Shown: positions 21,034-32,529 of the stretch, one piece after another
How the letters are laid out: every line of letters starts with the position of its first letter
Position numbering within the stretch: position 1 is the stretch's first letter
Assembly: GCF_030758615.1 (NCBI RefSeq)
Contig: NZ_CP132381.1
Coordinates: forward strand, 1,922,001-1,986,000
Direction of reading: 5' to 3'
DNA from: Gilliamella apis
GTDB lineage: Bacteria > Pseudomonadota > Gammaproteobacteria > Enterobacterales > Orbaceae
Length of the DNA stretch: 64,000 nt
The notes under the pieces: model-generated
What the model saw: only the letters and a program-made list of their open reading frames with translations
Told to the model about the DNA's origin: nothing
Database searches by the model: none
Made by a program: the position numbers and the translations under genes

Positions 21034-21653
21034 TTACTCGAATGGTTTGATATCACCACTACCTTGACGAATAATATCTGGATAATCGTTAGTTAAATCA
21101 ATCACGGTTGTTGGCTGTTCACTAATATAACCACCATGAACGATAGCATCTAGTTGGTGACCAATTTTATCTTCAATTTCTTCGGGATCAGATTGAGCTT
21201 CGTTTTCATTAGGTAAAATAAGCGTAGTTGTCATTAAAGGTTGTCCCAATAATTCAAGAAGCGCTAAATCAATTTTATTATCAGGAATACGCAATCCAAT
21301 TGTTTTACGTTTCTCATTCATCAAACGTCGTGGTACTTCTTTGCTCGCTTGTAAGATAAAAACATATTTACCTGGGTATTATTTTTTAATAATCGAAAGG
21401 TAGTGTTATCAACAAAAGCATAAGAAGAAAGCTCAGATAAATCACGGCACATTAAGGTAAAGTTATGGTGTTTATCCAGATTACGGATTTGACAAATACG
21501 ATCTACACCATATTTATTATCAAGTAAACAACCTAGCGAATAACCTGAATCAGTAGGAAATGCAATGACGCCACCATCATTTAATATTTTGACGACTTGA
21601 TCTAATAACCTTGTTTGAGGGTTATCAGGATGAATATAAAAAGTTTGGCTCAT
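21034..21653 (-). pseudogene. yciO: YciO, Sua5/YrdC-fold protein, broken by one frameshift
   Basis: The first 92 or so residues (from MSQTFYIHPDNPQTRLLDQV, with FPTDSGYSLGC) match YciO. The frame is then lost after RLLKNNT and picks up again in the next frame as GKYVFILQASKEVPRRLMNE, ending DIIRQGSGDIKPFE. Restoring one G to the GGG at 21374-21376 (plus strand) would give a continuous protein of about 206 residues, the E. coli length. A one-base homopolymer loss can be genuine or a sequencing artefact. YciO is a threonylcarbamoyl-AMP-synthase-fold protein of uncertain function. Confidence 0.85.
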
Positions 21654-21755
21654 AATATTCTTCTTTATTGATAGCAGGTTAAAAAAATGTGAGGAAAGGG
21701 CTTTTTCATCACCGTTTATAGCGCTAATTGATACTATTTTAGTTCAATATATTTA

Positions 21756-22586
21756 TTATATCCAGTTCTGCCAAATAGGTGTAACGCTACCAGGCAATGG
21801 TGTAGTTTTACCAAGATCCAGATAATTAAGCAAATCATGGAAATCCGAACCTTGTGACGCAAGTAATTCAAATTCATTAGCCAATTTTGCTAATCGTTGT
21901 AAATCATCTTGAGTTTGGCGACTCTGAGAAACTTCAATACCATCACCACCATATGATTTAAATTCACTAATTAATAATTTTAGTTTAGTTAAGGTCAAAT
22001 CATAGCGTGTCGGGTGAGCTAAAACCGCCTGTCCACCTGCCGCATGTATCGCATTAACCGCATCAGCAATACTGCACCATTTGGCAGGAACATAAGCATA
22101 ACCACTTTTACCTAGATATTTTTTAAATGCTCGTTTAATATCTTTAACATAATTATTAGCGACTAAAAAGCGCGCAAAATGAGCTCGAGATACAATATCA
22201 CCTTTAGAAAATTGTTGAGCTTGCTCATAAGCATTGTCTATGCTTACTTTAGCTAATTTTTCACTAATACTGATTGCTCTATCAATACGACTTTGTTCTT
22301 GTGCAGTTAATAATTCAAGCAAGTGAGAATTTTGAATATCGATATTCAAACCAACAATATGAATTTCATTATTCTTCCACATTGTTGACACTTCAACCCC
22401 ATAGATTAATTTAACCGGCAAATTATCTCGTTCTATGGCCGCTTTCGCTTCTAGCAATCCCTTGATAGTATCGTGATCGGTAATCGCTAGCATATTGATT
22501 TGATTATCAGCAGCTCTTTTGACCAATTCACTTGGCGTTAAAATTCCATCTGATGCTGTTGTGTGCGAATGTAAGTCAACAATCAC
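21756..22586 (-). CDS. rnm: 5'-3' exoribonuclease Rnm (TrpH/YciV), PHP family
   Basis: A 276-residue PHP-domain metalloenzyme. Metal ligands are visible in VDLHSHTTASDG and AITDHDT, in GVEVST, and in the late HPTRYD and GSDFHD. E. coli YciV (RNase AM) trims 5S, 16S and 23S rRNA 5' ends. The frame is open to 22643, but no ATG starts it; I prefer the GTG at 22586, which gives VIVDLHSHT at the right distance from the family start. It is divergent from rraB and in line with yciO and rluB. Confidence 0.85.
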   Translation of the reverse strand: MIVDLHSHTTASDGILTPSELVKRAADNQINMLAITDHDTIKGLLEAKAAIERDNLPVKLIYGVEVSTMWKNNEIHIVGLNIDIQNSHLLELLTAQEQSRIDRAISISEKLAKVSIDNAYEQAQQFSKGDIVSRAHFARFLVANNYVKDIKRAFKKYLGKSGYAYVPAKWCSIADAVNAIHAAGGQAVLAHPTRYDLTLTKLKLLISEFKSYGGDGIEVSQSRQTQDDLQRLAKLANEFELLASQGSDFHDLLNYLDLGKTTPLPGSVTPIWQNWI

Positions 22587-22656
22587 TTTTTTCTCGAAAA
22601 TTATTTTTAAACGTGTAATATACCACACAATTTGCACGACCACTAAAAGGTATATT

Positions 22657-23052
22657 ATGAAAGATCAAATTCTGCTTGCTCAGCAAGATACGCTAGCTAT
22701 TATTCAAGAACTTTTAGAAGATGGAAGTGATCCACATGCTCTGTATATTATTGAACATCATATTTCATCACAAGACTTTGATAAACTAGAAAAAGTCGCT
22801 GTTGAAGCTTATAAATTAGGCTATGAAGCAACCGACCCTGATGAAGATGTTGACGATGCAGGTAATGTGGTAATTGGTTTTGATATTATTACTGAAAGTC
22901 CGTTAAATGCGGAATTAATTAATGCTCAAATCGCCGAAATTATAACTCTGGCAAACCAATTTGGTGTTAATTATGACGGTTGGGGAACCTATTTTGAAGA
23001 TGGTAGTGATGACCAATTCGATGAAGATGACGTTAGCGAGACCATTCATTAA
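22657..23052 (+). CDS. rraB: Regulator of RNase E activity B
   Basis: A 131-residue acidic cytoplasmic protein that binds RNase E and changes which mRNAs the degradosome cleaves. The segment QELLEDGSDPHALYIIEHH and the closing YDGWGTYFEDG are close to E. coli RraB (138 residues). The ATG at 22657 has AAAAGG six bases upstream. The last 15 residues are nearly all acidic, as usual. It is transcribed divergently from rnm. Confidence 0.93.
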   Translation: MKDQILLAQQDTLAIIQELLEDGSDPHALYIIEHHISSQDFDKLEKVAVEAYKLGYEATDPDEDVDDAGNVVIGFDIITESPLNAELINAQIAEIITLANQFGVNYDGWGTYFEDGSDDQFDEDDVSETIH

Positions 23053-23076
23053 TAAATAATCAACTGTTAATTATGA

Positions 23077-23110
23077 CTATTCTTATCCGCCACCAGACGG
23101 ATAAGAATAG
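23077..23110. terminator. Bidirectional terminator between rraB and the hexosaminidase gene
   Basis: CTATTCTTATCCG and CGGATAAGAATAG form a perfect 13-bp stem with an 8-base loop between convergent genes. Confidence 0.8.
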
Positions 23111-23119
23111 TGTTAACAT

Positions 23120-25798
23120 TTAATTTAGTTGTTCAACACGGCTAGTTCGTTTGTGATCAGCCGTTGCAGTACGAAGCGAAACCGAAGCGTTGTTATTTAT
23201 CGCTACAGGGCCATTGTAAGAATACCAATTTTTACCTTGATCTGTCGAATATTCGATAGTTAAGCCCGGAAAAACAACATTTGCAATTAATTTACCGCTT
23301 TCAATTTTGGCACCAGGTAATGGTAAACGATAGTCAATAGCTGCAAGATCTAATTTAGTTAACTCACGTTGGCCAATTAAATTAGCAAATTGATTCCAAT
23401 CATTTAGCAGTTTTTGCTGATCAACATATTTTGTTTTACCTTTTTCAAATTCGCGATCTTTTTGATAATTGGTTTCCCAATCAGCTTTATGCCATGCACG
23501 CTCTGCAACACTAAGCAATCTTGGATAGATCATATAAGCCATTTTATCATCTGTACGAATATTCTCAGTCCAGATTTGTGCTGATAATCCATAGGCTCCT
23601 GGCCAATCCATAGTACCTTTGGCTGCAAAATCGTCACCATTACGATCGAACGAAGTTTCAGCATTTTGTGGTAAATTATTCGGTGCAAAACTGAAAATCT
23701 TGCGTTCATCATTGAAGCGCGCAGCCCAATAGTAGCCACTTTCTTTAGGATTAACTTCATAAGGCATATCTAAATAGACATAATCAGGATTTGAAACTAT
23801 CACTCTGTAGCCTTTATTGGCAAACTCATTGACTGAATCGTATCCTCCCCAATATAAGTTATCCCAGAAATTGACAACAACATCATCAGTGGCAAAAGCT
23901 TTTGCATTGGTAGCAAATTTTACGCCATCTTGCCAAGCTTGCATGCGATTAATACCATTATTTTTAATGATTTTACTTACTTCGATAGCAAAATAACTTG
24001 GCAAATGCTCGATATTTTCCACAACACCTTTACTAACAATAGTTTGGCACGCTTGTGATTTTGCCCATGGATGATCTTCAACGCTTTGATCTATTAAGCC
24101 TTTACCTGCCTCTTTTTTAGCTGCATGGATATCTTGATAACCGTTGCCAAAGTGAATATTTTTCGCTTCATCACCACCAAAATGCCATGTTGAAATCGGT
24201 TGTCCAGCTTCAACGTGCATTTTGGCAATTTCACTAATAACTTTATTAGCAAATTTTTTCGAAGAATCTAAACATGGATTTAGATAACTTTGGCGATTGT
24301 AGAATTGCACCGTAGTAGTATTCGAAGTATCTGTAGGATCAAGTAATCGATATTCATTCGCAGCTTCGGTTTTTCCTTGCTTCATTAAGCGTTGATATCT
24401 CACTTCCATTGACAAAATAGCTGCTCTGGCATGTGCTGGCATGTCGATTTCTGGAATAACTTCAATAAATCGCGCATTGGCATATTTAACAATTTCGATA
24501 TAATCTGCGCGAGTAAAGTAGCCACTGCCATTATTATCACTGTTTGGCCCAGATCCAAGTTGCGGTAATAGACACTGTTTTTCAGTTAAATCATGACAAC
24601 GTTTACTACCAAAATCAGTGAGTTCTGGTAGGCCGGGAATCTCAATTCGCCACCCTTCATCATCACTTAAATGGAAGTGGAATTTATTCATCTTATATTT
24701 TGACATCATATCAAGTAACTGTAATACCGCTTTTTTGCTTTTAAAGTTTCGACCGATATCTAGCATCATACCCCGATACTCAAAACGAGGAGCATCTTCA
24801 ACTGAAAGTGTGTTAATAATTTGCGGTTTACTAACTGTTATTGACGATAATATCGATTCTACAGCATAAAAAATCCCACTTTCATCAAATGCCACGATAG
24901 TTGCACCTTGTGGGGTTATATCTAGTTTATAACTGCCATTTACACCTTTTTCAAATGCAGTTTTATCAATTGATGCATTGACTTTGAACCCTTGCTTTGT
25001 CACAGCAATATTTAATTGTTTGAAATGATTTTCTAACACTAATTGGCTTGGTTTTGCTAAGCCATTAAGTATGAGATTAACACCACTTTGATTTAGGGTA
25101 ATAGATTCTTTACCAACCGTTAATTTAACTGGTGTTGGTAAAATTTGACCTTTTAATAAATCAGCATCAATTTTTTGAATATCATTATTACGTTGATAGC
25201 GGTTTTTTGGGGTCATTAATATATTATGATCATTAGGTGATATCTTCCATTGTTCACCTAATGGAGCCACAAATGCCGACAAATTATCAGAATCAGTATT
25301 GGTGTTGGCAATTATTTTAGGTTTAGCATCAGTTGAAGTTACATACCAGCGAGGCATCACATCACTTTCACTTATTTGCCAATATTCACCAATAAATGGA
25401 ATAGTTACTACTGAGTTGGCGGAAATATTGGTAAATCTATCTGTTGGTTCTAATTTATGTAAATCGCCGGTGACGTGGGTAATTTTATATTGGTCATTAT
25501 TAACCGCTAAAATCATTCGAATATTGTGAAAATAGATTGCCCAATCTTTACTTGTTATTGCTGGGCCAGTGTTTTTAAGCGTTAAAGTAACTTTGTTACA
25601 AGCAGCCCAATCTGCACCTAATGCAGCACAATCTACCCCATCATTAACGGCATTATTATCGACTATTTGATAATTTAAACGCAGTTGTGAACTAAGCGTG
25701 TCAACAATTTTTTGTGATGCGTTAACCGATTGCATAGCTCCTAGAGTTAATAATGATGCGATCGAAGTAGCAAGCATAGCTGATTTAAACTTTTTCAT
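23120..25798 (-). CDS. chb: Periplasmic/outer-membrane beta-N-acetylhexosaminidase (chitobiase), GH20
   Basis: An 892-residue secreted enzyme that removes N-acetylglucosamine from chitin oligosaccharides. A signal peptide (MLATSIASLLTLGAMQSVNA) is followed by a carbohydrate-binding-like chitobiase N-domain (residues 30-190), a GH20 helper domain, and the catalytic barrel. The catalytic Asp-Glu pair is in WHFGGDEAKN and the active-site aspartate region is FHFHLSDDEGWRIEIPG. A C-terminal immunoglobulin-like domain ends the protein. It starts 10 bases downstream of the chitoporin gene, so the two form one operon for chito-oligosaccharide uptake and cleavage. No lipobox is seen. Confidence 0.92.
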   Translation of the reverse strand: MKKFKSAMLATSIASLLTLGAMQSVNASQKIVDTLSSQLRLNYQIVDNNAVNDGVDCAALGADWAACNKVTLTLKNTGPAITSKDWAIYFHNIRMILAVNNDQYKITHVTGDLHKLEPTDRFTNISANSVVTIPFIGEYWQISESDVMPRWYVTSTDAKPKIIANTNTDSDNLSAFVAPLGEQWKISPNDHNILMTPKNRYQRNNDIQKIDADLLKGQILPTPVKLTVGKESITLNQSGVNLILNGLAKPSQLVLENHFKQLNIAVTKQGFKVNASIDKTAFEKGVNGSYKLDITPQGATIVAFDESGIFYAVESILSSITVSKPQIINTLSVEDAPRFEYRGMMLDIGRNFKSKKAVLQLLDMMSKYKMNKFHFHLSDDEGWRIEIPGLPELTDFGSKRCHDLTEKQCLLPQLGSGPNSDNNGSGYFTRADYIEIVKYANARFIEVIPEIDMPAHARAAILSMEVRYQRLMKQGKTEAANEYRLLDPTDTSNTTTVQFYNRQSYLNPCLDSSKKFANKVISEIAKMHVEAGQPISTWHFGGDEAKNIHFGNGYQDIHAAKKEAGKGLIDQSVEDHPWAKSQACQTIVSKGVVENIEHLPSYFAIEVSKIIKNNGINRMQAWQDGVKFATNAKAFATDDVVVNFWDNLYWGGYDSVNEFANKGYRVIVSNPDYVYLDMPYEVNPKESGYYWAARFNDERKIFSFAPNNLPQNAETSFDRNGDDFAAKGTMDWPGAYGLSAQIWTENIRTDDKMAYMIYPRLLSVAERAWHKADWETNYQKDREFEKGKTKYVDQQKLLNDWNQFANLIGQRELTKLDLAAIDYRLPLPGAKIESGKLIANVVFPGLTIEYSTDQGKNWYSYNGPVAINNNASVSLRTATADHKRTSRVEQLN

Positions 25799-25807
25799 AA
25801 CGATTAC

Positions 25808-27232
25808 CTATTTTTGTTGAGCATTGAATACAGTGAATGGAATAGTGACAATAAATTTAATATCACGTTCATCTTGGAAAATGTTGCCATAACCACCTTC
25901 CCAGCTGTTGATATGATTCTCATGATTATTATATTGGGTATAGTGTAATTGGAATGAAGTATCTTTAGCCCAACTATCTTGGACGGTATACCCCAAATCA
26001 AAATTATAAGCTGATTCAATTAAACGATTCTTCTGTTTTTTGACTGTTGAATTTGGTTTGGCATTCCAACCATAAGCGTAAGATGCACCGGTTCTCCAAC
26101 CAGCCAAATAATGATTTAGATGACCTAAATCATATGTCACCTCAAAAAATGCGGCTTTTTCGCCATTGGCATTAAAATCAGAACGCGAATTCCACCAAAT
26201 ATCTAACCGACCATTAGATGAGGCATAATCTGGCGTCATACGTTGTAAAAAGAACCCTTGTTCACCTTCTGCTTTTACCGACACCCCTTCAAGTCGTAAA
26301 CCAACTGGACCAACTTGGTAACCTAAAGTAGCTGCTTGTAACCATGCTAAGCCATCATAAACATTAGCACCTTTATGAGATTGGTCTTTAGCGCCATAAA
26401 ACTGATAACTCATTGTTAATGGATTATTTAATACATCCGTTTTATAAGAAGCTTTCGCAAAAAATTGATTCATATAATTCTGTGCTTGGCCAAAGGCGCT
26501 TTCAAGTACAAGATCATTCTTAAAATCATATTTCATACCGGCTGAGTGTAAAAAATCGATTTTTTTACCATTTTGCCAACGTTTGAATTCATAAAGACGT
26601 TTATACCAAGGTGCTTTGTATTTATCCGCCCACATATAGGACATAGATAAAGCACCCGCATCGTCAAAATCAATAACGCTACCAAGTTCTACTCCACGAT
26701 AGGTACCGGGTAATAAACTCCAGTGTAGAGCTAGTAAAGTTTGCCCAGACGGTTGAATATAACCAGTTTTGATCCAAAACAATTCATCAATCTTAAAGTT
26801 AAGTTGCGCTTTATAAAAACTTAAGCCACTGACATCTTTAGCTTGTTTTTCTAAATTTTTCTCATAAGGACTATAAGCACCACTAAAACCAATTTCATTT
26901 GGATGCCCTTTACCGCCATTACTGACTTCCCAAGCACCATAACCGCCCAACTCAATAGCGAGTCGATCAGCGATATAACCTGATCTAAAATCTAAATTAG
27001 TATTAAATGACGAATGTCTGAGGTTTTTTTCATATTTATGTTCAAGAAGATTTTTTCTTTCGCGATCACGATTCCAGAAAAATACATTACCAGTTAATGA
27101 CGCATCATCAATAAAATTATTAGTATATTCGGCTTGTGCAGGACATATACAGGTTAATACGGTAATAGATAATAAAAGCTTAGTAAAAAGATTAAAACGA
27201 TAAGGTAAAATCGGTAAATTATTATGATTCAT
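25808..27232 (-). CDS. chiP: Chitoporin, OprD-family outer-membrane channel
   Basis: A 474-residue outer-membrane barrel that admits chito-oligosaccharides. The ATG at 27232 has GGGAAG upstream and gives a signal peptide ending CICPAQA. The mature start with FIDDASLTGNVFFWNRDRER and the closing WEGGYGNIFQDERDIKF are typical of ChiP/YbfM (468 residues in E. coli), and the ending is aromatic, as in barrel proteins. It is transcribed with the hexosaminidase gene. In enterobacteria ChiP is controlled by the ChiX sRNA; no ChiX pairing site was recognised here. Confidence 0.88.
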   Translation of the reverse strand: MNHNNLPILPYRFNLFTKLLLSITVLTCICPAQAEYTNNFIDDASLTGNVFFWNRDRERKNLLEHKYEKNLRHSSFNTNLDFRSGYIADRLAIELGGYGAWEVSNGGKGHPNEIGFSGAYSPYEKNLEKQAKDVSGLSFYKAQLNFKIDELFWIKTGYIQPSGQTLLALHWSLLPGTYRGVELGSVIDFDDAGALSMSYMWADKYKAPWYKRLYEFKRWQNGKKIDFLHSAGMKYDFKNDLVLESAFGQAQNYMNQFFAKASYKTDVLNNPLTMSYQFYGAKDQSHKGANVYDGLAWLQAATLGYQVGPVGLRLEGVSVKAEGEQGFFLQRMTPDYASSNGRLDIWWNSRSDFNANGEKAAFFEVTYDLGHLNHYLAGWRTGASYAYGWNAKPNSTVKKQKNRLIESAYNFDLGYTVQDSWAKDTSFQLHYTQYNNHENHINSWEGGYGNIFQDERDIKFIVTIPFTVFNAQQK

Positions 27233-27272
27233 AGTTGCTTCCCTAAAATTATACTGTGTAACTGACCACAAA

Positions 27273-27600
27273 ATTCCCTAATATTTAATTGGTTTTTATA
27301 AGTCAAACTGAATGTATTACTGCTTTGAATTGCTATCTAGACAACATTTATGAAACATACTTAAGGTGGAAATAGGATAAATATGCATTTTTATAATGCA
27401 TAAACATATTTTAGTTCGCAAATTAATTAATCTAAATCCGTGATCTAAATCACCAAAAAAATTAATTTTTAACTTTTAAAAGTAAAATCACCCTCACTTT
27501 TTTTACACAAAAAATTAATTATTCTTCAACCAAAAAATTTAAAAGGAACCAACTTATAAAATATATATATCTGAATAAAAACAATAATAAACAAATAATA
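27273..27600. other. Noncoding region upstream of chiP
   Basis: No gene is seen. The stretch contains a probable CRP site (27439-27454) and several AT-rich promoter-like boxes. It must hold the chiP-chb promoter. Confidence 0.6.
27439..27454 (-). promoter_or_regulatory. Probable CRP-binding site upstream of chiP
   Basis: CGTGATCTAAATCACC fits TGTGA-N6-TCACA at 8 of 10 conserved bases. It lies about 210 bases before the chiP start, suggesting control by cAMP-CRP when preferred sugars are low. Confidence 0.5.
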
Positions 27601-27603
27601 AAA

Positions 27604-27628
27604 AAGAGAAATGTATAACATTTCTCTT
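27604..27628 (-). terminator. Rho-independent terminator of the prfA-prmC-kdsA operon
   Basis: AAGAGAAATGT and ACATTTCTCTT pair over 11 bp with a 3-base loop. On the minus strand the stem is followed by a T-run. It lies 36 bases past the kdsA stop. Confidence 0.85.
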
Positions 27629-27663
27629 GATAATTGATTTAGATAAAAATGAAAACAGTTGTT

Positions 27664-29368
<1,705 letters not shown>

Positions 29369-29372
<4 letters not shown>

Positions 29373-30454
29373 TCATCCTGTTCCGATAAAGCTGCAAGTT
29401 GATCTGCTTGATATTCTTGTACAATTGGTTCAATCAACATATCCAATTTACCTTCCATGACCTCATCTAGACGATAAATAGTAAGATTAATACGATGATC
29501 GGTAACTCGGCCTTGAGGATAGTTATAAGTTCGAATACGATCCGAACGATCACCTGAACCGAGTAAATTACGTCTGGTTGACGCTTCCTCTTGTTGACGT
29601 TTACGCATTTCAGCATCTTGAATACGGGCAGCTAATACTGACATCGCCTTAGCTTTATTTTTGTGCTGTGAACGTTCATCCTGACATTCAACTACAATTC
29701 CAGTTGGAATATGGGTAATACGAATTGCTGAATCGGTAGTATTAACATGCTGACCACCAGCACCTGATGATCGATAAGTATCAATTTTCAAATCTGCAGG
29801 ATTGATTTCTGGCATTTCAGCCTCTGGAATTTCTGGTAAAACAGCAACAGTACATGCCGAAGTGTGAATTCGTCCTTGTGATTCAGTCTCTGGTACACGT
29901 TGGACTCGATGACCACCAGATTCGAATTTTAACTGTCCATATACACCATCACCACTTACTAACATGATAACTTCTTTATATCCGCCATGTTCTCCATCAT
30001 TTGAACTCATGATTTCGACACGCCAATTGCGAGATTCAGCATATCTAGTATACATTCTCGCTAAATCACCAGCAAAAATAGCCGCTTCATCACCACCAGT
30101 ACCAGCCCGCACTTCAACAAAACAGTTATAATCATCATTTGGATCTTTAGGTAACAATAGAACTTGTAATTGTTTTTCTTGCTGCTCTACTTGGCTTAAT
30201 GCTTCGTTTAATTCTTCTTGAGCCATTTCACTCATTTCCGGATCAGAAAGCATCATTTTGGCAGTTTCAATATCTTCTTGTGTTTGCTTCCAATTAGCAA
30301 AGCATTTAACCACATCGGTTAACTGTGCATATTCTTTTGAAAGGGTACGAAATCGGTTTTGATCGGCAATAACCGCTGCATCAGATAGTAATGCTTGAAC
30401 CTCTTCATAACGCTCTTGTAGCGTTTCCAACTTACTGATAATTGAAGGTTTCAT
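29369..30454 (-). CDS. prfA: Peptide chain release factor 1
   Basis: A 361-residue ribosomal release factor for UAA and UAG. The peptidyl-tRNA hydrolysis motif GGQ is in [17 protein letters not shown] and the stop-codon recognition region is in [19 protein letters not shown]. Length matches the family (360). In most enterobacteria hemA lies just upstream; here there is instead a 776-base noncoding gap, so prfA has its own promoter. Confidence 0.96.
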
Positions 30455-31230
30455 AACTCTGTATTTTTGCTAATGATTAAATGAATTAGCTCGGCATTAT
30501 ATACTTAATTGCCTGTAAAATACAGTTCCTACTTATTTATGACGAAGCTAAATTAATCAATGAATAACAACATATTGGTATTAAATAATTAATTGTCTCT
30601 TTAAATAATGATTATATGTATCAGCGATTTTTCTATTTATTAGTTTCAAAACGATTTAATATTTTTAGATATTCAAAAATAAATCAAGCAAAACCATATT
30701 AATTAAAGCTTTCACTTTTTAGTGAAAAATGATTTTTAAAGTGATAAATCTCGCTAAACACATTAATCATTCCATAATTTAATTTTATGATTTATCTCCC
30801 ATAGCCTGATTGCTTAAAGTCAAATAGCTATTGGGATTTATCATAACTATAAAGTCATTAAGAAAAATAACTCTGTCTATACCCTTTTTTATCTGAACAA
30901 AATAGTAATATTTCAAAGGCGAATATTATTAAAACCAATCGCGAAAACAGAATCTATAATCATGATTAAACTGACTGCTAATGAAATAGCTGATTCACTT
31001 TTTTTAGCCGATAGAAATAAATGACATTTACTACTAAGATAAGCATTAAGTTATTGGTATAAAATCAAAATACTTTTATTGATTAATCTAAATTAATATC
31101 TTAAAAATCAGATTAATAAGTGAATTCTGAAATGTTTTTTATTACTGATTGAAAGTTATTATATCAAGTGTATAGTTATGTTATATCCGGTGGAGATTAC
31201 TGTGATAAAAAATTTTAAAAGGATGCGAAA
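30455..31230. other. 776-base gap without recognisable genes
   Basis: Very AT-rich, with stop codons in all frames. It holds a small hairpin (TTTCACT 30710-30716 / AGTGAAA 30721-30727) and a spaced inverted repeat GATAAATC (30743-30750) / GATTTATC (30789-30796). It should contain the divergent promoters of prfA (minus) and manA (plus). I see no tRNA cloverleaf. Confidence 0.5.
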
Positions 31231-32418
31231 ATGAACCAAACTATATGGAAACTAGACAATACTATCAAACACTATGATTGGGGGAGTATCGATGGCATAA
31301 CCAATTTATTTGCTATTCCCAATCCGACGTCGGAACCTATGGCTGAAATTTGGATGGGCATGCATCCACTTGGTTGCTCTTTAGCAATTGATGAAAAGCT
31401 AGGTAAAATAAGGCTTGATAAGTTAATAAAAGACAATCCACAGCAAATTTTAGGTAATAAAACCTTTCAGCATTTTGGTTCACTCCCCTTTTTATTCAAA
31501 ATTCTTTCAGCAAACAAAGCATTATCTATTCAAGTTCACCCAACATTGGAAAATGCCAAAATTGGCTTTGCAAAAGAGAACCAACTAGATATTGCTAGTG
31601 ATGCACCCAATCGAAATTATAAAGATCCCAATCATAAACCTGAACTTATTTATGCATTAACTCCATTCAAAGCTATGCGTTCATTCCGTGCTATTGATGA
31701 AATTATCATGTTGTTTGAAAAAATTGCCTTATCCGATTTAACTATCCCAATATCACAATTAAAAAACAACCGTCATCCTGACCAATTAAAACATTTTTTT
31801 GAATACTTATTAACTCTTCCAACTCAAACAAAGACCGCGTTAATTAAACAGCTTTTGATGAAAATCAGTACTTTTAATGACGAACCCTATTTAACCATTA
31901 AGACTCTAGCTAAAGATTATCCTGATGATATTGGTTTATTTATGCCACTATTATTAAATGTAATTGAACTGAAACCGGGACAAGCTATGTTTTTATCAGC
32001 TAAAACACCGCATGCCTACCTATCTGGAACCGGTTTAGAGGTTATGGCTAATTCCGACAATGTATTAAGAGCTGGCCTCACCCATAAATATATTGATAGT
32101 TTAGAACTTATTAATAATACTAATTTTGAAAGTATGGCGTTAGATCAATTATTAACTAAACCAGTTATCAAAGATAATAAAATTGATTTTCCCGTACCGG
32201 TTGATGATTTTAAATTTGAGATCATAAAAAGTGACCAAAATTTGCATTGTGAAAAAGTAGATAGTGCGCAAATTGTGTTATGTCTTGATGGAGAAATCAC
32301 CTTATCAACTGAATCACAGTCATTAACTTTACACAAAGGTGAATCGGCTTTAATCGCTTACCAAACTGATGTATATCATTATCAAGGTTTAGGCGTATTA
32401 GCTAAAGCATTTGATTAG
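31231..32418 (+). CDS. manA: Mannose-6-phosphate isomerase, class I
   Basis: A 395-residue cytoplasmic zinc enzyme interconverting mannose 6-phosphate and fructose 6-phosphate. Zinc-binding blocks are LSIQVHPTLE and DPNHKPELIYALT, and the C-terminal block is FLSAKTPHAYLSGTGLEVMANSDNVLRAG. AAAGGA lies ahead of the ATG. It precedes a GntR regulator and a mannose-family PTS, so sugar entering through that PTS could reach glycolysis by this isomerase if it is mannose. Confidence 0.94.
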   Translation: MNQTIWKLDNTIKHYDWGSIDGITNLFAIPNPTSEPMAEIWMGMHPLGCSLAIDEKLGKIRLDKLIKDNPQQILGNKTFQHFGSLPFLFKILSANKALSIQVHPTLENAKIGFAKENQLDIASDAPNRNYKDPNHKPELIYALTPFKAMRSFRAIDEIIMLFEKIALSDLTIPISQLKNNRHPDQLKHFFEYLLTLPTQTKTALIKQLLMKISTFNDEPYLTIKTLAKDYPDDIGLFMPLLLNVIELKPGQAMFLSAKTPHAYLSGTGLEVMANSDNVLRAGLTHKYIDSLELINNTNFESMALDQLLTKPVIKDNKIDFPVPVDDFKFEIIKSDQNLHCEKVDSAQIVLCLDGEITLSTESQSLTLHKGESALIAYQTDVYHYQGLGVLAKAFD

Positions 32419-32472
32419 CTTTTGGATAAAAATAAAAATTAAGTTTTTTTAATAGGTTAAATATGGTTGTTT

Positions 32473-32502
32473 TACATATTTACACTAATATATTAATATG
32501 TA
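32473..32502. promoter_or_regulatory. Candidate GntR operator upstream of the gntR-type gene
   Basis: TACATATT and AATATGTA are inverted copies separated by 14 bases, 27 bases ahead of the regulator start. The TATGTA half-site recurs at 34044-34059 and 34163-34176, suggesting autoregulation. Confidence 0.5.
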
Positions 32503-32529
32503 GTAATATAATAATTAAAAATAAGCATC

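Noticed and set aside
22519-22656. Earlier start of RraB
   Set aside because: The upstream part overlaps rnm and has no family match; the ATG at 22657 has a clear ribosome site.
30455-31230. tRNA or small protein genes in the gap before manA
   Set aside because: No cloverleaf arms or codon-like frame could be found.
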